From contig DFXK01000005.1 of NCBI GenBank assembly GCA_002383165.1, forward strand, positions 6,845 through 70,844: a stretch of DNA of 64,000 nt, written 5' to 3'. The stretch is from Flavobacteriales bacterium UBA4110 (GTDB lineage: Bacteria > Bacteroidota > Bacteroidia > Flavobacteriales > Weeksellaceae). Shown piece after piece: positions 25,141 through 34,202 of the stretch. A program made the position numbers and the translations under genes. The first letter of the stretch is position 1, and every line of letters begins with the position of its first letter. The notes beneath the pieces were generated by a model that worked only from the letters and a program-made list of their open reading frames with translations, had not been told where the DNA came from and searched no databases.

Positions 25141-25296
25141 ATGGCAAAAAAGGTAGTAGCAACGCTTCAAGGTGGTGCTGGATCAAAAAAAATGACAAAA
25201 GTAATCAAAATGGTGAAGTCTCCTAAATCTGGAGCTTACGTTTTTGAAGAAAAAGTAATGAACGCTGACGAAGTTGAAGGTTATTTAAAAAAATAA
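25141..25296 (+). CDS. DUF4295 family small basic protein (ribosome-associated)
   Basis: A 51-residue basic protein, MAKKVVATLQGGAGSKKMTK to the end EVEGYLKK, with the sequence and position (after rpmB-rpmG) of Bacteroidota DUF4295. I recall that the F. johnsoniae ribosome structure identified a Bacteroidota-specific protein bL38 that may be this family; this link is from memory and unchecked. It closes the ribosomal-protein unit and is followed by a terminator. Confidence 0.85.
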   Translation: MAKKVVATLQGGAGSKKMTKVIKMVKSPKSGAYVFEEKVMNADEVEGYLKK

Positions 25297-25316
25297 TCCA
25301 TAAACTGATACAATAT

Positions 25317-25347
25317 AAAAACTACTCTTTTTAGGGTAGTTTTTTTG
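25317..25347 (+). terminator. Terminator after the rpmB-rpmG-DUF4295 unit
   Basis: AACTACTC pairs with GGGTAGTT (one G-T pair) and a run of T follows. Confidence 0.85.
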
Positions 25348-25419
25348 TTATCTTTGTTTTGATTCAAAATAAAAATCTAGGGATCATTAATTGATTTTCA
25401 TTTATCATTTATACATAGA

Positions 25420-26376
25420 ATGAGTTGGTTTAAAAAAATATTCAAAAAAGAAGAAAAAGATACACTTGATAAGGGTTTGGAAAAATCCAGCCAAGGATTC
25501 TTTGACAAAATTTCAAGAGCTGTTGTTGGAAAAAACACTGTAGACGATGAAGTTTTGGATGATTTGGAAGAAGTACTTATCGCTTCAGATGTAGGTGCAG
25601 AAACAACTATCAAAATCATCAAAAGAATAGAAGACCGTGTTGCGAGAGACAAGTATGTCAATGTAAGCGAATTGGATAATATTCTTCGTGAAGAGATTAC
25701 TGGACTTCTTTTGGACAATCCTCATTTGGATACAGACAATATCGACACAAGCAAAAAACCTTATGTAATAATGGTTGTTGGTGTGAATGGGGTTGGAAAA
25801 ACTACAACTATTGGAAAATTAGCCTATCAATTCAAATCCCAAGGATTGAAAGTAGTTCTTGGCGCCGCTGATACTTTCCGAGCTGCTGCTGTAGACCAAT
25901 TGGTCATTTGGAGTGAGCGCGTTGGCGTTCCGATTGTAAAACAAGAGATGGGATCTGATCCTGCCTCTGTTGCATTTGATACCGTTCAGTCTGCAGTTGC
26001 TCAAAATGCAGATGTTGTAATAATAGATACTGCTGGAAGGCTTCATAATAAAGTCAACCTAATGAACGAACTTTCTAAAATAAAACGTGTAATGCAAAAG
26101 GTACTTCCCGATGCACCACACGAAGTTTTATTGGTTTTAGACGGTTCTACAGGTCAGAATGCTTTTGAACAGGCAAAACAGTTTACCGCAGCTACAGAAA
26201 TTTCTGCTTTAGCGGTTACAAAACTGGACGGAACGGCCAAAGGCGGCGTGGTAATAGGAATATCAGATCAGTTCCAGATTCCTGTGAAATACATAGGCGT
26301 AGGAGAAAAGATGGAAGACCTTCAGATTTTTAACGGTATGGAATTTGTAGATTCATTTTTCAAACAACGAAATTGA
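25420..26376 (+). CDS. ftsY: Signal recognition particle receptor FtsY
   Basis: SRP GTPase that docks ribosome-nascent-chain complexes to the Sec translocon. The N domain is helical (about 20-100). The G domain has G1 GVNGVGKTTTIGKLA from 121, DTFRAAAVDQL, DTAGRLHNKVNLMNEL and TKLDGTAKGG. The acidic A domain of E. coli is reduced to a short lysine-rich amphipathic start MSWFKKIFKKEEK; total length 318. The leader has TTTATCATTTAT just before the ATG, similar to those of the kinase gene at 23.5 kb and of fmt. Confidence 0.97.
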   Translation: MSWFKKIFKKEEKDTLDKGLEKSSQGFFDKISRAVVGKNTVDDEVLDDLEEVLIASDVGAETTIKIIKRIEDRVARDKYVNVSELDNILREEITGLLLDNPHLDTDNIDTSKKPYVIMVVGVNGVGKTTTIGKLAYQFKSQGLKVVLGAADTFRAAAVDQLVIWSERVGVPIVKQEMGSDPASVAFDTVQSAVAQNADVVIIDTAGRLHNKVNLMNELSKIKRVMQKVLPDAPHEVLLVLDGSTGQNAFEQAKQFTAATEISALAVTKLDGTAKGGVVIGISDQFQIPVKYIGVGEKMEDLQIFNGMEFVDSFFKQRN

Positions 26377-26407
26377 TTACAAATTTTTAACTAAAAAAGA
26401 TTAAACT

Positions 26408-26665
26408 ATGGGTATTTTAACTTGGATTATCTTCGGACTTATTGCCGGAGCCATTGCAAAAGCTATCCATCCTGGTAAAGATCCAGGAGGCTGGCTTGTA
26501 ACGATCATTATTGGGATTGTAGGCGCTTTTATAGGTGGTGCAATCGGAACTTATGTCCTCGGCTGGGGTGATGTAGACTCTTTTTGGAGTCCAAGAAGTT
26601 GGCTATTGGCCATTGGTGGCTCAGTCTTATTATTATTTATTTATAGTATGCTAACCAAAAAGTAA
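26408..26665 (+). CDS. GlsB/YeaQ/YmgE family stress-response membrane protein
   Basis: A small (85-residue) inner-membrane protein of the transglycosylase-associated family: MGILTWIIFGLIAGAIAKAI, GGWLVTIIIGIVGAFIGG and a third hydrophobic segment SWLLAIGGSVLLLFIYSML. A role in stress response is inferred only from the family. It lies 31 bases after ftsY and is followed by a strong terminator. Confidence 0.9.
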   Translation: MGILTWIIFGLIAGAIAKAIHPGKDPGGWLVTIIIGIVGAFIGGAIGTYVLGWGDVDSFWSPRSWLLAIGGSVLLLFIYSMLTKK

Positions 26666-26700
26666 ATTCAACAATAATTAAACTTTTTTACATTTTATTG

Positions 26701-26730
26701 AAAAAGCATCAGGTTTTCTGATGCTTTTTT
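26701..26730 (+). terminator. Terminator after ftsY and the YeaQ-like gene
   Basis: AAAAAGCATCAG and CTGATGCTTTTTT form a 7-bp GC-containing stem extended by A-T pairs, with a T-run. Confidence 0.9.
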
Positions 26731-26773
26731 AATTATTAAATCATATATTTGGTAAGTTAAAAATTTATTAATA

Positions 26774-29656
26774 ATGAAGAAAATCTTTACTACTCTCCTT
26801 TCTTTTGGGATGGTGGCTGGTGCATTAGCTCAGTGGACACCTACAACTATGAAAGGTGAAAATCTACGGCAAAATGGAGCAACCAAGTTTTATTCTTTGG
26901 ATGTTAACGCTATTCGCACACAACTGCAAAATGCCCAACCTACAGGGAAGGACAGCAAACCAGTAATCATTAGTGTACCAACTTTAAATGGTAAAATTGA
27001 AAGATTTCAAGTCTATAGTTTACCTGTAGTGGTGCAATCTTTGGCAGACAGATACCAATTGGGATCTTATGTAGGAACTGGAGTCGATGATCCTGAAAAG
27101 TATATCAGATTCTCTGTAGCTCCAGACGATTTCCAGTCGATGATCATTAAAAATGGCATCTATGAATTTGTAGAACCACAGAACAAAGAAAAATCCGTTT
27201 ATGGGGTTCATCCAAAGACAAACAAAACAAGTGGAGCAAATGGATCTTGGCTTTGTAATAGTACTGAGCCTCTTGTCACAAAGAAGGAAATAGAAAAGCT
27301 TGCAAATGGTTCTAGCTTCGCAAACAGTGCTACAGATTTTTCTAAAGCATCTGACAAAAAATATAGAACAATGCGCCTTGCGATGTCTGTGAATGGTGAA
27401 TACACAGCGTACCACGGAGGTACTGTTGCAGGTGCTTTGACAGCGATCAATGCAACTCTAACTCGGTGCAACGGAATTTTTGAAAATGATTTTGCACTGC
27501 ATTTGATTTTACAGGATTTTCCTTCTGTAATTTACACCAACGCAAGTACAGATCCCTATTCTACGAATTTGAACCAATGGAATCAGCAATTACAAACTAC
27601 ATTGACAACTAATGTTGGAAATGATAATTACGACATCGGCCATATGTTTGGTGCTTCTGGCGGTGGTGGTAATGCTGGCTGTATTGGGTGTGTGTGTATT
27701 AATCCAACTACGACTACTCCATTAGGAAAAGGATCTGGAATTACTTCACCTGCAGATGGTATACCAAAAGGAGACAACTTTGACATAGATTATGTTGCCC
27801 ACGAAATAGGACATCAATTAGGTGCCAATCATACATTTTCTATGAGTTTGGAGGGCACTGGCCAAAATGTAGAGCCAGGATCAGGATCCACAATTATGGG
27901 ATACGCAGGTATCACTAGTGCGGATGTTCAGGCACATTCAGATCCATACTTCCATATCAACAGTATTATACAGGTACAGAACAATCTTACTTCTAAAACC
28001 TGTGATATTGAGACGGCAGTAGCAAATCAGCCACCAGTAATTGTTGCTATGCCAGACGTAACCATTCCTAAGAGTACTGCTTTCGTATTAACCGCGCAGG
28101 CAACTGATGCTGAAGGAAACCCTATTACATATTGCTGGGAACAAACCGATAGTGCATCTTCTACAACCAGTACAAGCAATTTAGGGAACAATACCAATGG
28201 ACCTACATTCAGATCTTGGAATCCTACAACTAACCCTACGAGATATTTCCCTAAACTTAGTACAGTTTTAGCAGGAAATTTAAAAAGTACAACAGATTGG
28301 GAAGCTGTTTCTACAGTTGCAAGAACAACCAATTATAAAGTAACGGTACGAGACAATAATCCGGACAAAACACAACAACAAACTCAATATGGCACTCAAA
28401 GAGTTGTTGTAGGAACTGCAGGACCATTTAAAGTGACATCTACAAAGGTTTACAACAATGCTCTAGCCGCTTTCACTTGGGATCCAGTGGGAACAACTGC
28501 TGCGCCGTATAATGTAGCGAATGTAAAAATAGATTACACCACTGATAATGGTAATACTTGGACGGTTTTAGCAGCATCAACTCCTAATGATGGATCAGAG
28601 GAACTAAACTTTAATACTTTCGCTACCAATTCTCAACTTACAATAAGAGTTTCCGCTTTAGGTAATGTTTTCTACGCTGTTGGTAAGGTAACAGTTTCTG
28701 CAATGGTAAATTGTGACGGAACAGCGCCTGCTGGACTTGTTGCTAACAGCATTACACAAACAGGTGCTAAGATTGATTGGGATGCTGTAGCTAATGCCAC
28801 TTATACATTAAGATATAAAAAAGCTGCTGATACCAACTGGACAGAGGTTAACAATCTTACAACTAATACTTATACGATTTCTGGATTGGTATTAAGTACA
28901 GCTTATAATGTGAGTGTAGCTGCCGTTTGTAGTGGAACAGTGGGTGCTTACGCCACCACTAATTTTACAACAAAAGGTATTGAATATTGTACAGCGGGAG
29001 CAACTTCTACAAGTTTTGAGAAAATATCCAATGTGACGTTTGCAAACATTAATAATAATTCTACTTCTACAGCAGGATATGAAGATTTCACTACTGTTAT
29101 AGGAAATGTAAATGCTGGTCAGACTTACAATTTTTCAGCATCATTTTCCGGAACTTCTTATGCTGAAGACCAAGTGTTAGTATGGATAGATCTAAACCAA
29201 GATGGTGATTTCGATGATGCTGGTGAGAGAGTATTGGTAACAACTGCAAAGAAATCTCCATGGACGGGAAGTATTGCAATACCTGCTACTGCAAAAATAG
29301 GACAGACAAGAATGAGAGTACGTCTTCACGATTCTACACTCACACCAAACACTACACCTTGCGGAACATCCGGTTATGGACAGGTAGAAGATTATACTCT
29401 GAACGTTGGACAGCTAGCCGTTTCTGATGTTAAGAAAAACTCAGTAAATGTTTATCCTAACCCGGCAAAAGATATCATTAATATTTCTAATGTATCTTCA
29501 AAAGCTCAGTTCGAGATCTACTCTGTAGGTGGACAATTGGTAAACCAAGGAACAACAGATGGAAAAGTAAATGTTTCTAAGTTAACAAAAGGCGTTTACA
29601 TCCTATCTGTAGAATCAAATGGTGAGAAAACTCAAACTAAATTCATCAAGAATTAA
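26774..29656 (+). CDS. T9SS type A-sorted reprolysin-like zinc metalloprotease
   Basis: A 960-residue secreted protease: signal peptide (1-19), propeptide-like region (about 20-200), M12B/reprolysin-like catalytic domain with zinc site HEIGHQLGANH (343-353) and the downstream Met-turn STIMGYAG, an Ig-like domain (about 420-560), a fibronectin type III domain (about 655-735), a GEVED domain (about 740-890; DQVLVWIDLNQDGDFDD) and a C-terminal type A T9SS tail (about 890-960; VNVYPNPAKDIINIS). The tail directs passage through the outer membrane by T9SS. Probably an extracellular peptidase. It is monocistronic, between two strong terminators. Confidence 0.93.
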   Translation: MKKIFTTLLSFGMVAGALAQWTPTTMKGENLRQNGATKFYSLDVNAIRTQLQNAQPTGKDSKPVIISVPTLNGKIERFQVYSLPVVVQSLADRYQLGSYVGTGVDDPEKYIRFSVAPDDFQSMIIKNGIYEFVEPQNKEKSVYGVHPKTNKTSGANGSWLCNSTEPLVTKKEIEKLANGSSFANSATDFSKASDKKYRTMRLAMSVNGEYTAYHGGTVAGALTAINATLTRCNGIFENDFALHLILQDFPSVIYTNASTDPYSTNLNQWNQQLQTTLTTNVGNDNYDIGHMFGASGGGGNAGCIGCVCINPTTTTPLGKGSGITSPADGIPKGDNFDIDYVAHEIGHQLGANHTFSMSLEGTGQNVEPGSGSTIMGYAGITSADVQAHSDPYFHINSIIQVQNNLTSKTCDIETAVANQPPVIVAMPDVTIPKSTAFVLTAQATDAEGNPITYCWEQTDSASSTTSTSNLGNNTNGPTFRSWNPTTNPTRYFPKLSTVLAGNLKSTTDWEAVSTVARTTNYKVTVRDNNPDKTQQQTQYGTQRVVVGTAGPFKVTSTKVYNNALAAFTWDPVGTTAAPYNVANVKIDYTTDNGNTWTVLAASTPNDGSEELNFNTFATNSQLTIRVSALGNVFYAVGKVTVSAMVNCDGTAPAGLVANSITQTGAKIDWDAVANATYTLRYKKAADTNWTEVNNLTTNTYTISGLVLSTAYNVSVAAVCSGTVGAYATTNFTTKGIEYCTAGATSTSFEKISNVTFANINNNSTSTAGYEDFTTVIGNVNAGQTYNFSASFSGTSYAEDQVLVWIDLNQDGDFDDAGERVLVTTAKKSPWTGSIAIPATAKIGQTRMRVRLHDSTLTPNTTPCGTSGYGQVEDYTLNVGQLAVSDVKKNSVNVYPNPAKDIINISNVSSKAQFEIYSVGGQLVNQGTTDGKVNVSKLTKGVYILSVESNGEKTQTKFIKN

Positions 29657-29675
29657 TCAATAATTCTATCAATAG

Positions 29676-29705
29676 AAAACCCCGAATAATATTCGGGGTT
29701 TTTCT
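29676..29705 (+). terminator. Terminator after the T9SS metalloprotease
   Basis: CCCCGAATA and TATTCGGGG form a strong stem, with A's before and T's after; it may also serve the convergent coaE. Confidence 0.92.
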
Positions 29706-29727
29706 TTTTTATGAGATAAAGTAATTT

Positions 29728-30354
29728 CTAATTAAGTTCATTAACAACAGCATCAGTTGCAATTCGCAAACTTTCCAAATCAGAATTATTGTAAATGATA
29801 TAATCCGCTAATTTGATTTTATCTTTTTCCGGCATTTGCTTCTGTATAACAGCTTCGACTTCACGATAAGTTTTATCATCTCTATCCATCGTTCTTTTGA
29901 TTCTGAGGTTGTCATCCGCTGTAATCAAAAGAGATTTGTAGCATTGCAGATGCAGTTTCAGTTCAAAAAGAAGCGCGGTTTCTTTGAAAACAAATTCTGA
30001 TTTTTGAGAATTCACCCACTTTTCAAAATCAATTTTTACTGCTGGATGGATCAAATGATTTAATTGTTCTAATAGTTCAGAATTATTAAAGACTTTTTCA
30101 GCAACATATTTCCGATTATAAACGCCATTAGAATAAGCCTCAGTTCCCAAAAGCTCAATTATTTTTTCTTTTAAAACAGGATCTTTGTTGACAATATTCT
30201 TTGCTTCATCATCGGAATAATAAACGGGAAAACCTTTTTCCTCTAATAATTTTGCCACTGATGTTTTCCCTGAGCCAATTCCACCTGTTAATCCAATAAT
30301 CTTGGGTATGGGAATGTCTTCTTCCTGATTTTGATTAATATCTTGTATTTCCAT
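29728..30354 (-). CDS. coaE: Dephospho-CoA kinase
   Basis: Final step of coenzyme A synthesis: ATP-dependent phosphorylation of dephospho-CoA. The P-loop GLTGGIGSGKTSVAK is at 21-35, then VYYSDDEAKNIV, the NHLIHPAV motif and FKETALLFEL. The 17-residue acidic N-terminal extension before KIIGLTGG has no alternative Met, so the annotated start stands (208 residues). It is 7 bases downstream of the MBL hydrolase gene and probably cotranscribed. Confidence 0.95.
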   Translation of the reverse strand: MEIQDINQNQEEDIPIPKIIGLTGGIGSGKTSVAKLLEEKGFPVYYSDDEAKNIVNKDPVLKEKIIELLGTEAYSNGVYNRKYVAEKVFNNSELLEQLNHLIHPAVKIDFEKWVNSQKSEFVFKETALLFELKLHLQCYKSLLITADDNLRIKRTMDRDDKTYREVEAVIQKQMPEKDKIKLADYIIYNNSDLESLRIATDAVVNELN

Positions 30355-30361
30355 AATTTAT

Positions 30362-31228
30362 TTAATATCCAAAAACTTCATTAAAACTAAAAGTCTGGTC
30401 TAATTTCACTCCTCTTTCTGTCATTTTCAAACTTGCCAATTCGTTATGCGCATCGTGCTCAAAAAACAAAAGATAATCATTATCCACACATTGCTTCAAA
30501 AACTTTCCTTTCTCTTCCAAGGTAAGCAATGGTCTGGTATCATAACCCATTACATAAACCTGCGGAATATGTCCTGCTGTCGGAATCAAATCTGCTGCAA
30601 AAACAATTGTTTTTTCCTGATACTGAAGAACAGGCAACATTTGTTTTTCCGTATGTCCATCTACAAAAATGACATCCATTTTCAAATTGGGAGCAAATCC
30701 ATAATTACCGGTTATTGGCAATGGTAAATAGTTGAGTTGTCCGCTTTCTTCCAAAGGCAAAATATTCTCTTTCAGGAAACTTGCTTTTTCTCTAGGATTA
30801 GGTTCCGTTGCCCATTTCCAGTGATTTTCATTGGTCCAGAAATGCGCATTTTTAAACGCTGACCTGTAACCGGATTTATCATCATTCCACTCTACTGCGC
30901 CACCACAATGATCGAAGTGAAGATGGGTGAGAAAAACGTCTGTTATATCCTCTTTTACAAACCCGAACTTCTTAAGATTTTTATCCAAAGAATCGTCGCC
31001 CCAAAGGGAATAATGCCCAAAAAATTTTTCATCCTGCTTGTTACCAAGTCCGCAATCTATCAATATTAATTTTTTGCCATCTTCCACCAAAAGTGAACGT
31101 GTTCCCAATTCGATGAGATTTCTTTCATCGGCAGGATTGGTTTTTTCCCAAAGTGTTTTTGGAACTACGCCAAACATAGCGCCTCCATCAAGTTTGAATT
31201 TTCCGCATTGTATTGGATATAGCTTCAT
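30362..31228 (-). CDS. MBL-fold metallo-hydrolase
   Basis: A 288-residue zinc hydrolase of the metallo-beta-lactamase superfamily: THLHFDHCGG (His102, His104, Asp106, His107), DGHTEKQMLP and DLIPTAGHIPQV. The substrate is unknown; the overall pattern resembles quorum-quenching lactonase-like and related cytoplasmic hydrolases. No signal peptide. It shares a transcript with coaE. A type A structured repeat lies about 50 bases upstream. Confidence 0.9.
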   Translation of the reverse strand: MKLYPIQCGKFKLDGGAMFGVVPKTLWEKTNPADERNLIELGTRSLLVEDGKKLILIDCGLGNKQDEKFFGHYSLWGDDSLDKNLKKFGFVKEDITDVFLTHLHFDHCGGAVEWNDDKSGYRSAFKNAHFWTNENHWKWATEPNPREKASFLKENILPLEESGQLNYLPLPITGNYGFAPNLKMDVIFVDGHTEKQMLPVLQYQEKTIVFAADLIPTAGHIPQVYVMGYDTRPLLTLEEKGKFLKQCVDNDYLLFFEHDAHNELASLKMTERGVKLDQTFSFNEVFGY

Positions 31229-31279
31229 ATAAGTTTTGTTTTGTTACTAATATAAGAATTATAGTCGAATTGCCAACAT

Positions 31280-31410
31280 CGAATTGCTGCAGCCCGACCT
31301 GAGTGGAGCTCTTTTTCCGGAAGTGCGAACCAGAGTTATCTTTAATTGGTCTTAGGTTTTTCGCAATTCCGGAAAAAAGCGGGAACGGAGGGCGGAATTA
31401 GCTGCCCAAA
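31280..31410. repeat. Structured intergenic repeat, type A copy 1
   Basis: Left arm CGAATTGCTGCAGCCCGAC then CTGAGTGGAGCTC; right arm GCGGGAACGGAGGGCGGA then ATTAGCTGCCCAAAT, ending at the ruvB stop codon. The centre is an inverted repeat TTTTTCCGGAA / TTCCGGAAAAA with a further TGCGAA / TTCGCA pair inside. An extra CGAATTGC lies just upstream at 31265-31272. No coding potential. Confidence 0.8.
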
Positions 31411-32433
31411 TTAAAATAATTCTCCAGGATTTTTTGGTCTGGAAATCCCCAGATGCTTATAAGCTTTTTCCGTCACTTCTCGTCCACGAGGCGTTCTGAT
31501 GATGAATCCTTCCTGGATTAGAAATGGCTCATAGACCTCTTCCAGCGTTTCCGGATTTTCGCCTATGGAAGTTGCCAGAGCAGAAATACCAACGGGTTTT
31601 CCCCTGAAATTTTCGATCATTACACGCATTATTTTATTGTCCATATCATCAAGTCCAAACTCATCTACGTTCAGAGAATCCAACGCATATTTTGTGATCT
31701 TGATTTCGATTTCTCCATTTCCTTTGATTTCGGCAAAATCTCGGACTCTTCGCAAAAGTGCATTCGCAATTCTAGGTGTTCCTCTACTTCTTCTTGCAAT
31801 TTCCAGCGCTGCATCTTCATAGATTGGAACGCCTAGAACCCTTGCACTTCTTTCGATAATCATCCCGAGAAGTTCTATCGTATAGTATTCTAAACGGCTT
31901 TGGATTCCGAATCTCGCAAGCATCGGCTTGGTGAGCATCCCGCTTCTGGTGGTAGCGCCTATTAATGTAAACGGATTAAGGCCGATCTGAACACTTCTGG
32001 CATTGGGACCGGTTTCCAGCATAATGTCAATTTTATAATCTTCCATTGCAGAATAAAGATATTCTTCCACAATCGGGGACAGACGATGGATCTCATCTAT
32101 AAAAAGGACATCATTTTCTTCTAGATTGGTGAGCAAGCCAGCCAAACTTCCCGGTTTATCCAGAACAGGACCAGAAGTAATTTTGCAGTTCACGCCCAGC
32201 TCATTGGCAATGATGTGAGATAAGGTTGTTTTTCCTAATCCTGGTGGGCCGTGCAAAAGAACGTGATCTAAAGCACTTCCACGATTTTTTGCGGCTGCAA
32301 CAAAAACTTCCAGATTGTCCAACGTTTTTCGCTGGCCAGCAAAATCCTGGAAGCTCTGTGGACGGATCTTTTCTTCCTGAATCAAATCGTCATCAGAATA
32401 ATTGTCTTTATCGGGATGTAAAAAATCAGGCAT
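31411..32433 (-). CDS. ruvB: Holliday junction branch-migration helicase RuvB
   Basis: AAA+ motor of the RuvABC resolvasome. Walker A GPPGLGKTTL starts at 62, Walker B is VLFIDEIHRL, sensor 1 GATTRSGML and the C-terminal winged helix region has GREVTEKAYKHLG. The 340-residue length is normal. The leader holds ATCATCAACTAGCATTTATC in the gene sense. A structured repeat abuts the stop codon. Confidence 0.97.
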   Translation of the reverse strand: MPDFLHPDKDNYSDDDLIQEEKIRPQSFQDFAGQRKTLDNLEVFVAAAKNRGSALDHVLLHGPPGLGKTTLSHIIANELGVNCKITSGPVLDKPGSLAGLLTNLEENDVLFIDEIHRLSPIVEEYLYSAMEDYKIDIMLETGPNARSVQIGLNPFTLIGATTRSGMLTKPMLARFGIQSRLEYYTIELLGMIIERSARVLGVPIYEDAALEIARRSRGTPRIANALLRRVRDFAEIKGNGEIEIKITKYALDSLNVDEFGLDDMDNKIMRVMIENFRGKPVGISALATSIGENPETLEEVYEPFLIQEGFIIRTPRGREVTEKAYKHLGISRPKNPGELF

Positions 32434-32533
32434 TGGTTATAAGATTGATAAATGCTAGTTGATGATCGGTGAGAAGTTATTTCTAATTCCCGCTTTTCAA
32501 TTAACATTCAAAGATAGAGAAATTTTGAGGGAA

Positions 32534-34135
32534 TCACGGTGTGGATTTTTCTAAATCGACGATGATTTTTTTGAGTTCCAATCTTTCTTCGTTAGTCATT
32601 TTCCTCTGTACGAAGCCGCCTTTATCTAATTGTGGGAAAATATTATAATATTCATAAGTTTTCAGCCAGTATAATGGTATTGCCGGAAATGGTGCCTGCT
32701 CAATCAATTTTTCTGTCGCATTGAACTTTAGATTTCCAAGCTGGTAAGATTTATAATTTTCTTTATGAAATTCTACTGGTCTGATGAGTTGTGAGGCGGT
32801 AAATCCCGACATCCATTTTCCCAAATGAAATCTCTGTTTCACAAAACCTGGAAAAGTAAATACAACAGCGATCAAAATTGACAAAAACACAGCAGTGAAA
32901 ATAGCTTTCTCATAACTAATATCCTTGAGTAAAATAAAAATGGTAACTAAATATACATCAATAAAAAAACGATACTGAGCTGAAACGATAATAAGTAACA
33001 GAAATTTCACAATTACACTTACAAAAATTATTTTATAAATCAATTGTTTTCTTTTAACTGCGAAAACGCCTAAAATAACTAAACACAAAATAATGGCGAT
33101 ATTGAAAACCGCTTTATAGCCCGAAGTCAACCAATGATAAATTTTTTCCCAAATATTAAATACCGATATCTGCTGATAAGAATATGCCATATCATAGGAC
33201 TTCATAAAGCCTATTTGCGAAGAATAAGTCAATATTTCCTTACTTGGCTTCCAAGCGAAATTGAGGTCTAAGAAGGATAATGGAAAAACAGGAAATCCAA
33301 AGAGCCAGATATTTTTTATTGTAAACATCAAGCTAAAAATAAAAATTGGGATTAGTGATTTTAATTTAAAGCGCCGGGAATAAAAACTTTCTAAAATAAC
33401 CAAAAGTGGCAACCAAAAAGAAATCGGTTTTATACAAAAAGCGAAGAGTGAGAGCGCCAGGACTAATGTGTTATTCCGCTTCTCCATAATCTCGTTAAGA
33501 ACAACCAATGTGAGAATAAATACCGGCAAATCCGGGCTGGGCTGCTGTATAAAAATCAGAAAAAAAGGAAAAAACACGAGAAAAGCCGGCTTCTTATTTT
33601 GGTAAATATATATCAGAAAAAGGAATAAAACATAGGTATTAATCCTGAGATTAAAATCGATAAACGTAGAAAAACCCGACTGATAGATATGCCAGAAGGA
33701 AGTCTGCCCAAGAAGAAGATCAAGGTTTGATATTCCTTTTACAAACCCTATCTCCTTTAGATAATTTATGGTGGAGACATAATAAATATAATGGTCATAC
33801 AGATAGGGTGAAAATGATCCCAAAAAAATAATCAGGATTACGAAAATCCAAAACCAGAAATCTAAATTTTTTCTGAATTCTAAAATCGTAAAATCTTTAC
33901 CCTTAACAAACCATAAAAAGCCTGACAAACCTATGATAAACAGTGTCAACTCTATTCTGTAATCTAATGGTACAAAAAAAGCAAGTAAAAATTCAATAAA
34001 AATAATTCCCATCATTCCGTAAAGTGAAACCTGAAAAAAATTTAATTTTCTAGTTTTCAATAATTTACTGATTATAAATCCAGTACCGAAATTGAGAATG
34101 ATAAGGAATATTATGGTTTTTAAGACTATAAACAT
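32534..34135 (-). CDS. Polytopic membrane protein, LIC_10190-like
   Basis: A 533-residue integral membrane protein with roughly a dozen hydrophobic segments, a layout like GT-C glycosyltransferases or related surface-glycan proteins; I recall similar Chryseobacterium proteins labelled LIC_10190 family. No catalytic motif is certain. The C-terminal 80 residues are soluble and end in a Glu/Lys-rich helix. The start codon lies within the T-run of the terminator of the upstream lipoprotein gene. Confidence 0.7.
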   Translation of the reverse strand: MFIVLKTIIFLIILNFGTGFIISKLLKTRKLNFFQVSLYGMMGIIFIEFLLAFFVPLDYRIELTLFIIGLSGFLWFVKGKDFTILEFRKNLDFWFWIFVILIIFLGSFSPYLYDHYIYYVSTINYLKEIGFVKGISNLDLLLGQTSFWHIYQSGFSTFIDFNLRINTYVLFLFLIYIYQNKKPAFLVFFPFFLIFIQQPSPDLPVFILTLVVLNEIMEKRNNTLVLALSLFAFCIKPISFWLPLLVILESFYSRRFKLKSLIPIFIFSLMFTIKNIWLFGFPVFPLSFLDLNFAWKPSKEILTYSSQIGFMKSYDMAYSYQQISVFNIWEKIYHWLTSGYKAVFNIAIILCLVILGVFAVKRKQLIYKIIFVSVIVKFLLLIIVSAQYRFFIDVYLVTIFILLKDISYEKAIFTAVFLSILIAVVFTFPGFVKQRFHLGKWMSGFTASQLIRPVEFHKENYKSYQLGNLKFNATEKLIEQAPFPAIPLYWLKTYEYYNIFPQLDKGGFVQRKMTNEERLELKKIIVDLEKSTP

Positions 34136-34169
34136 AAAAAAGATTGCTTATAAAAATAAGCAATCTTTT
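34136..34169 (-). terminator. Terminator after the glycine-zipper lipoprotein gene
   Basis: AGATTGCTTAT and ATAAGCAATCT form an 11-bp stem. On the minus strand a T-run follows, which runs straight into the ATG of the next gene. Confidence 0.85.
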
Positions 34170-34202
34170 CGTGTTAAAAATATATATATGAAGAAATTTA
34201 AT

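Noticed and set aside
30479..30488. TTATCCACA DnaA-box match in the MBL hydrolase gene
   Set aside because: A single 9-base site in coding sequence is expected by chance in a window this size.
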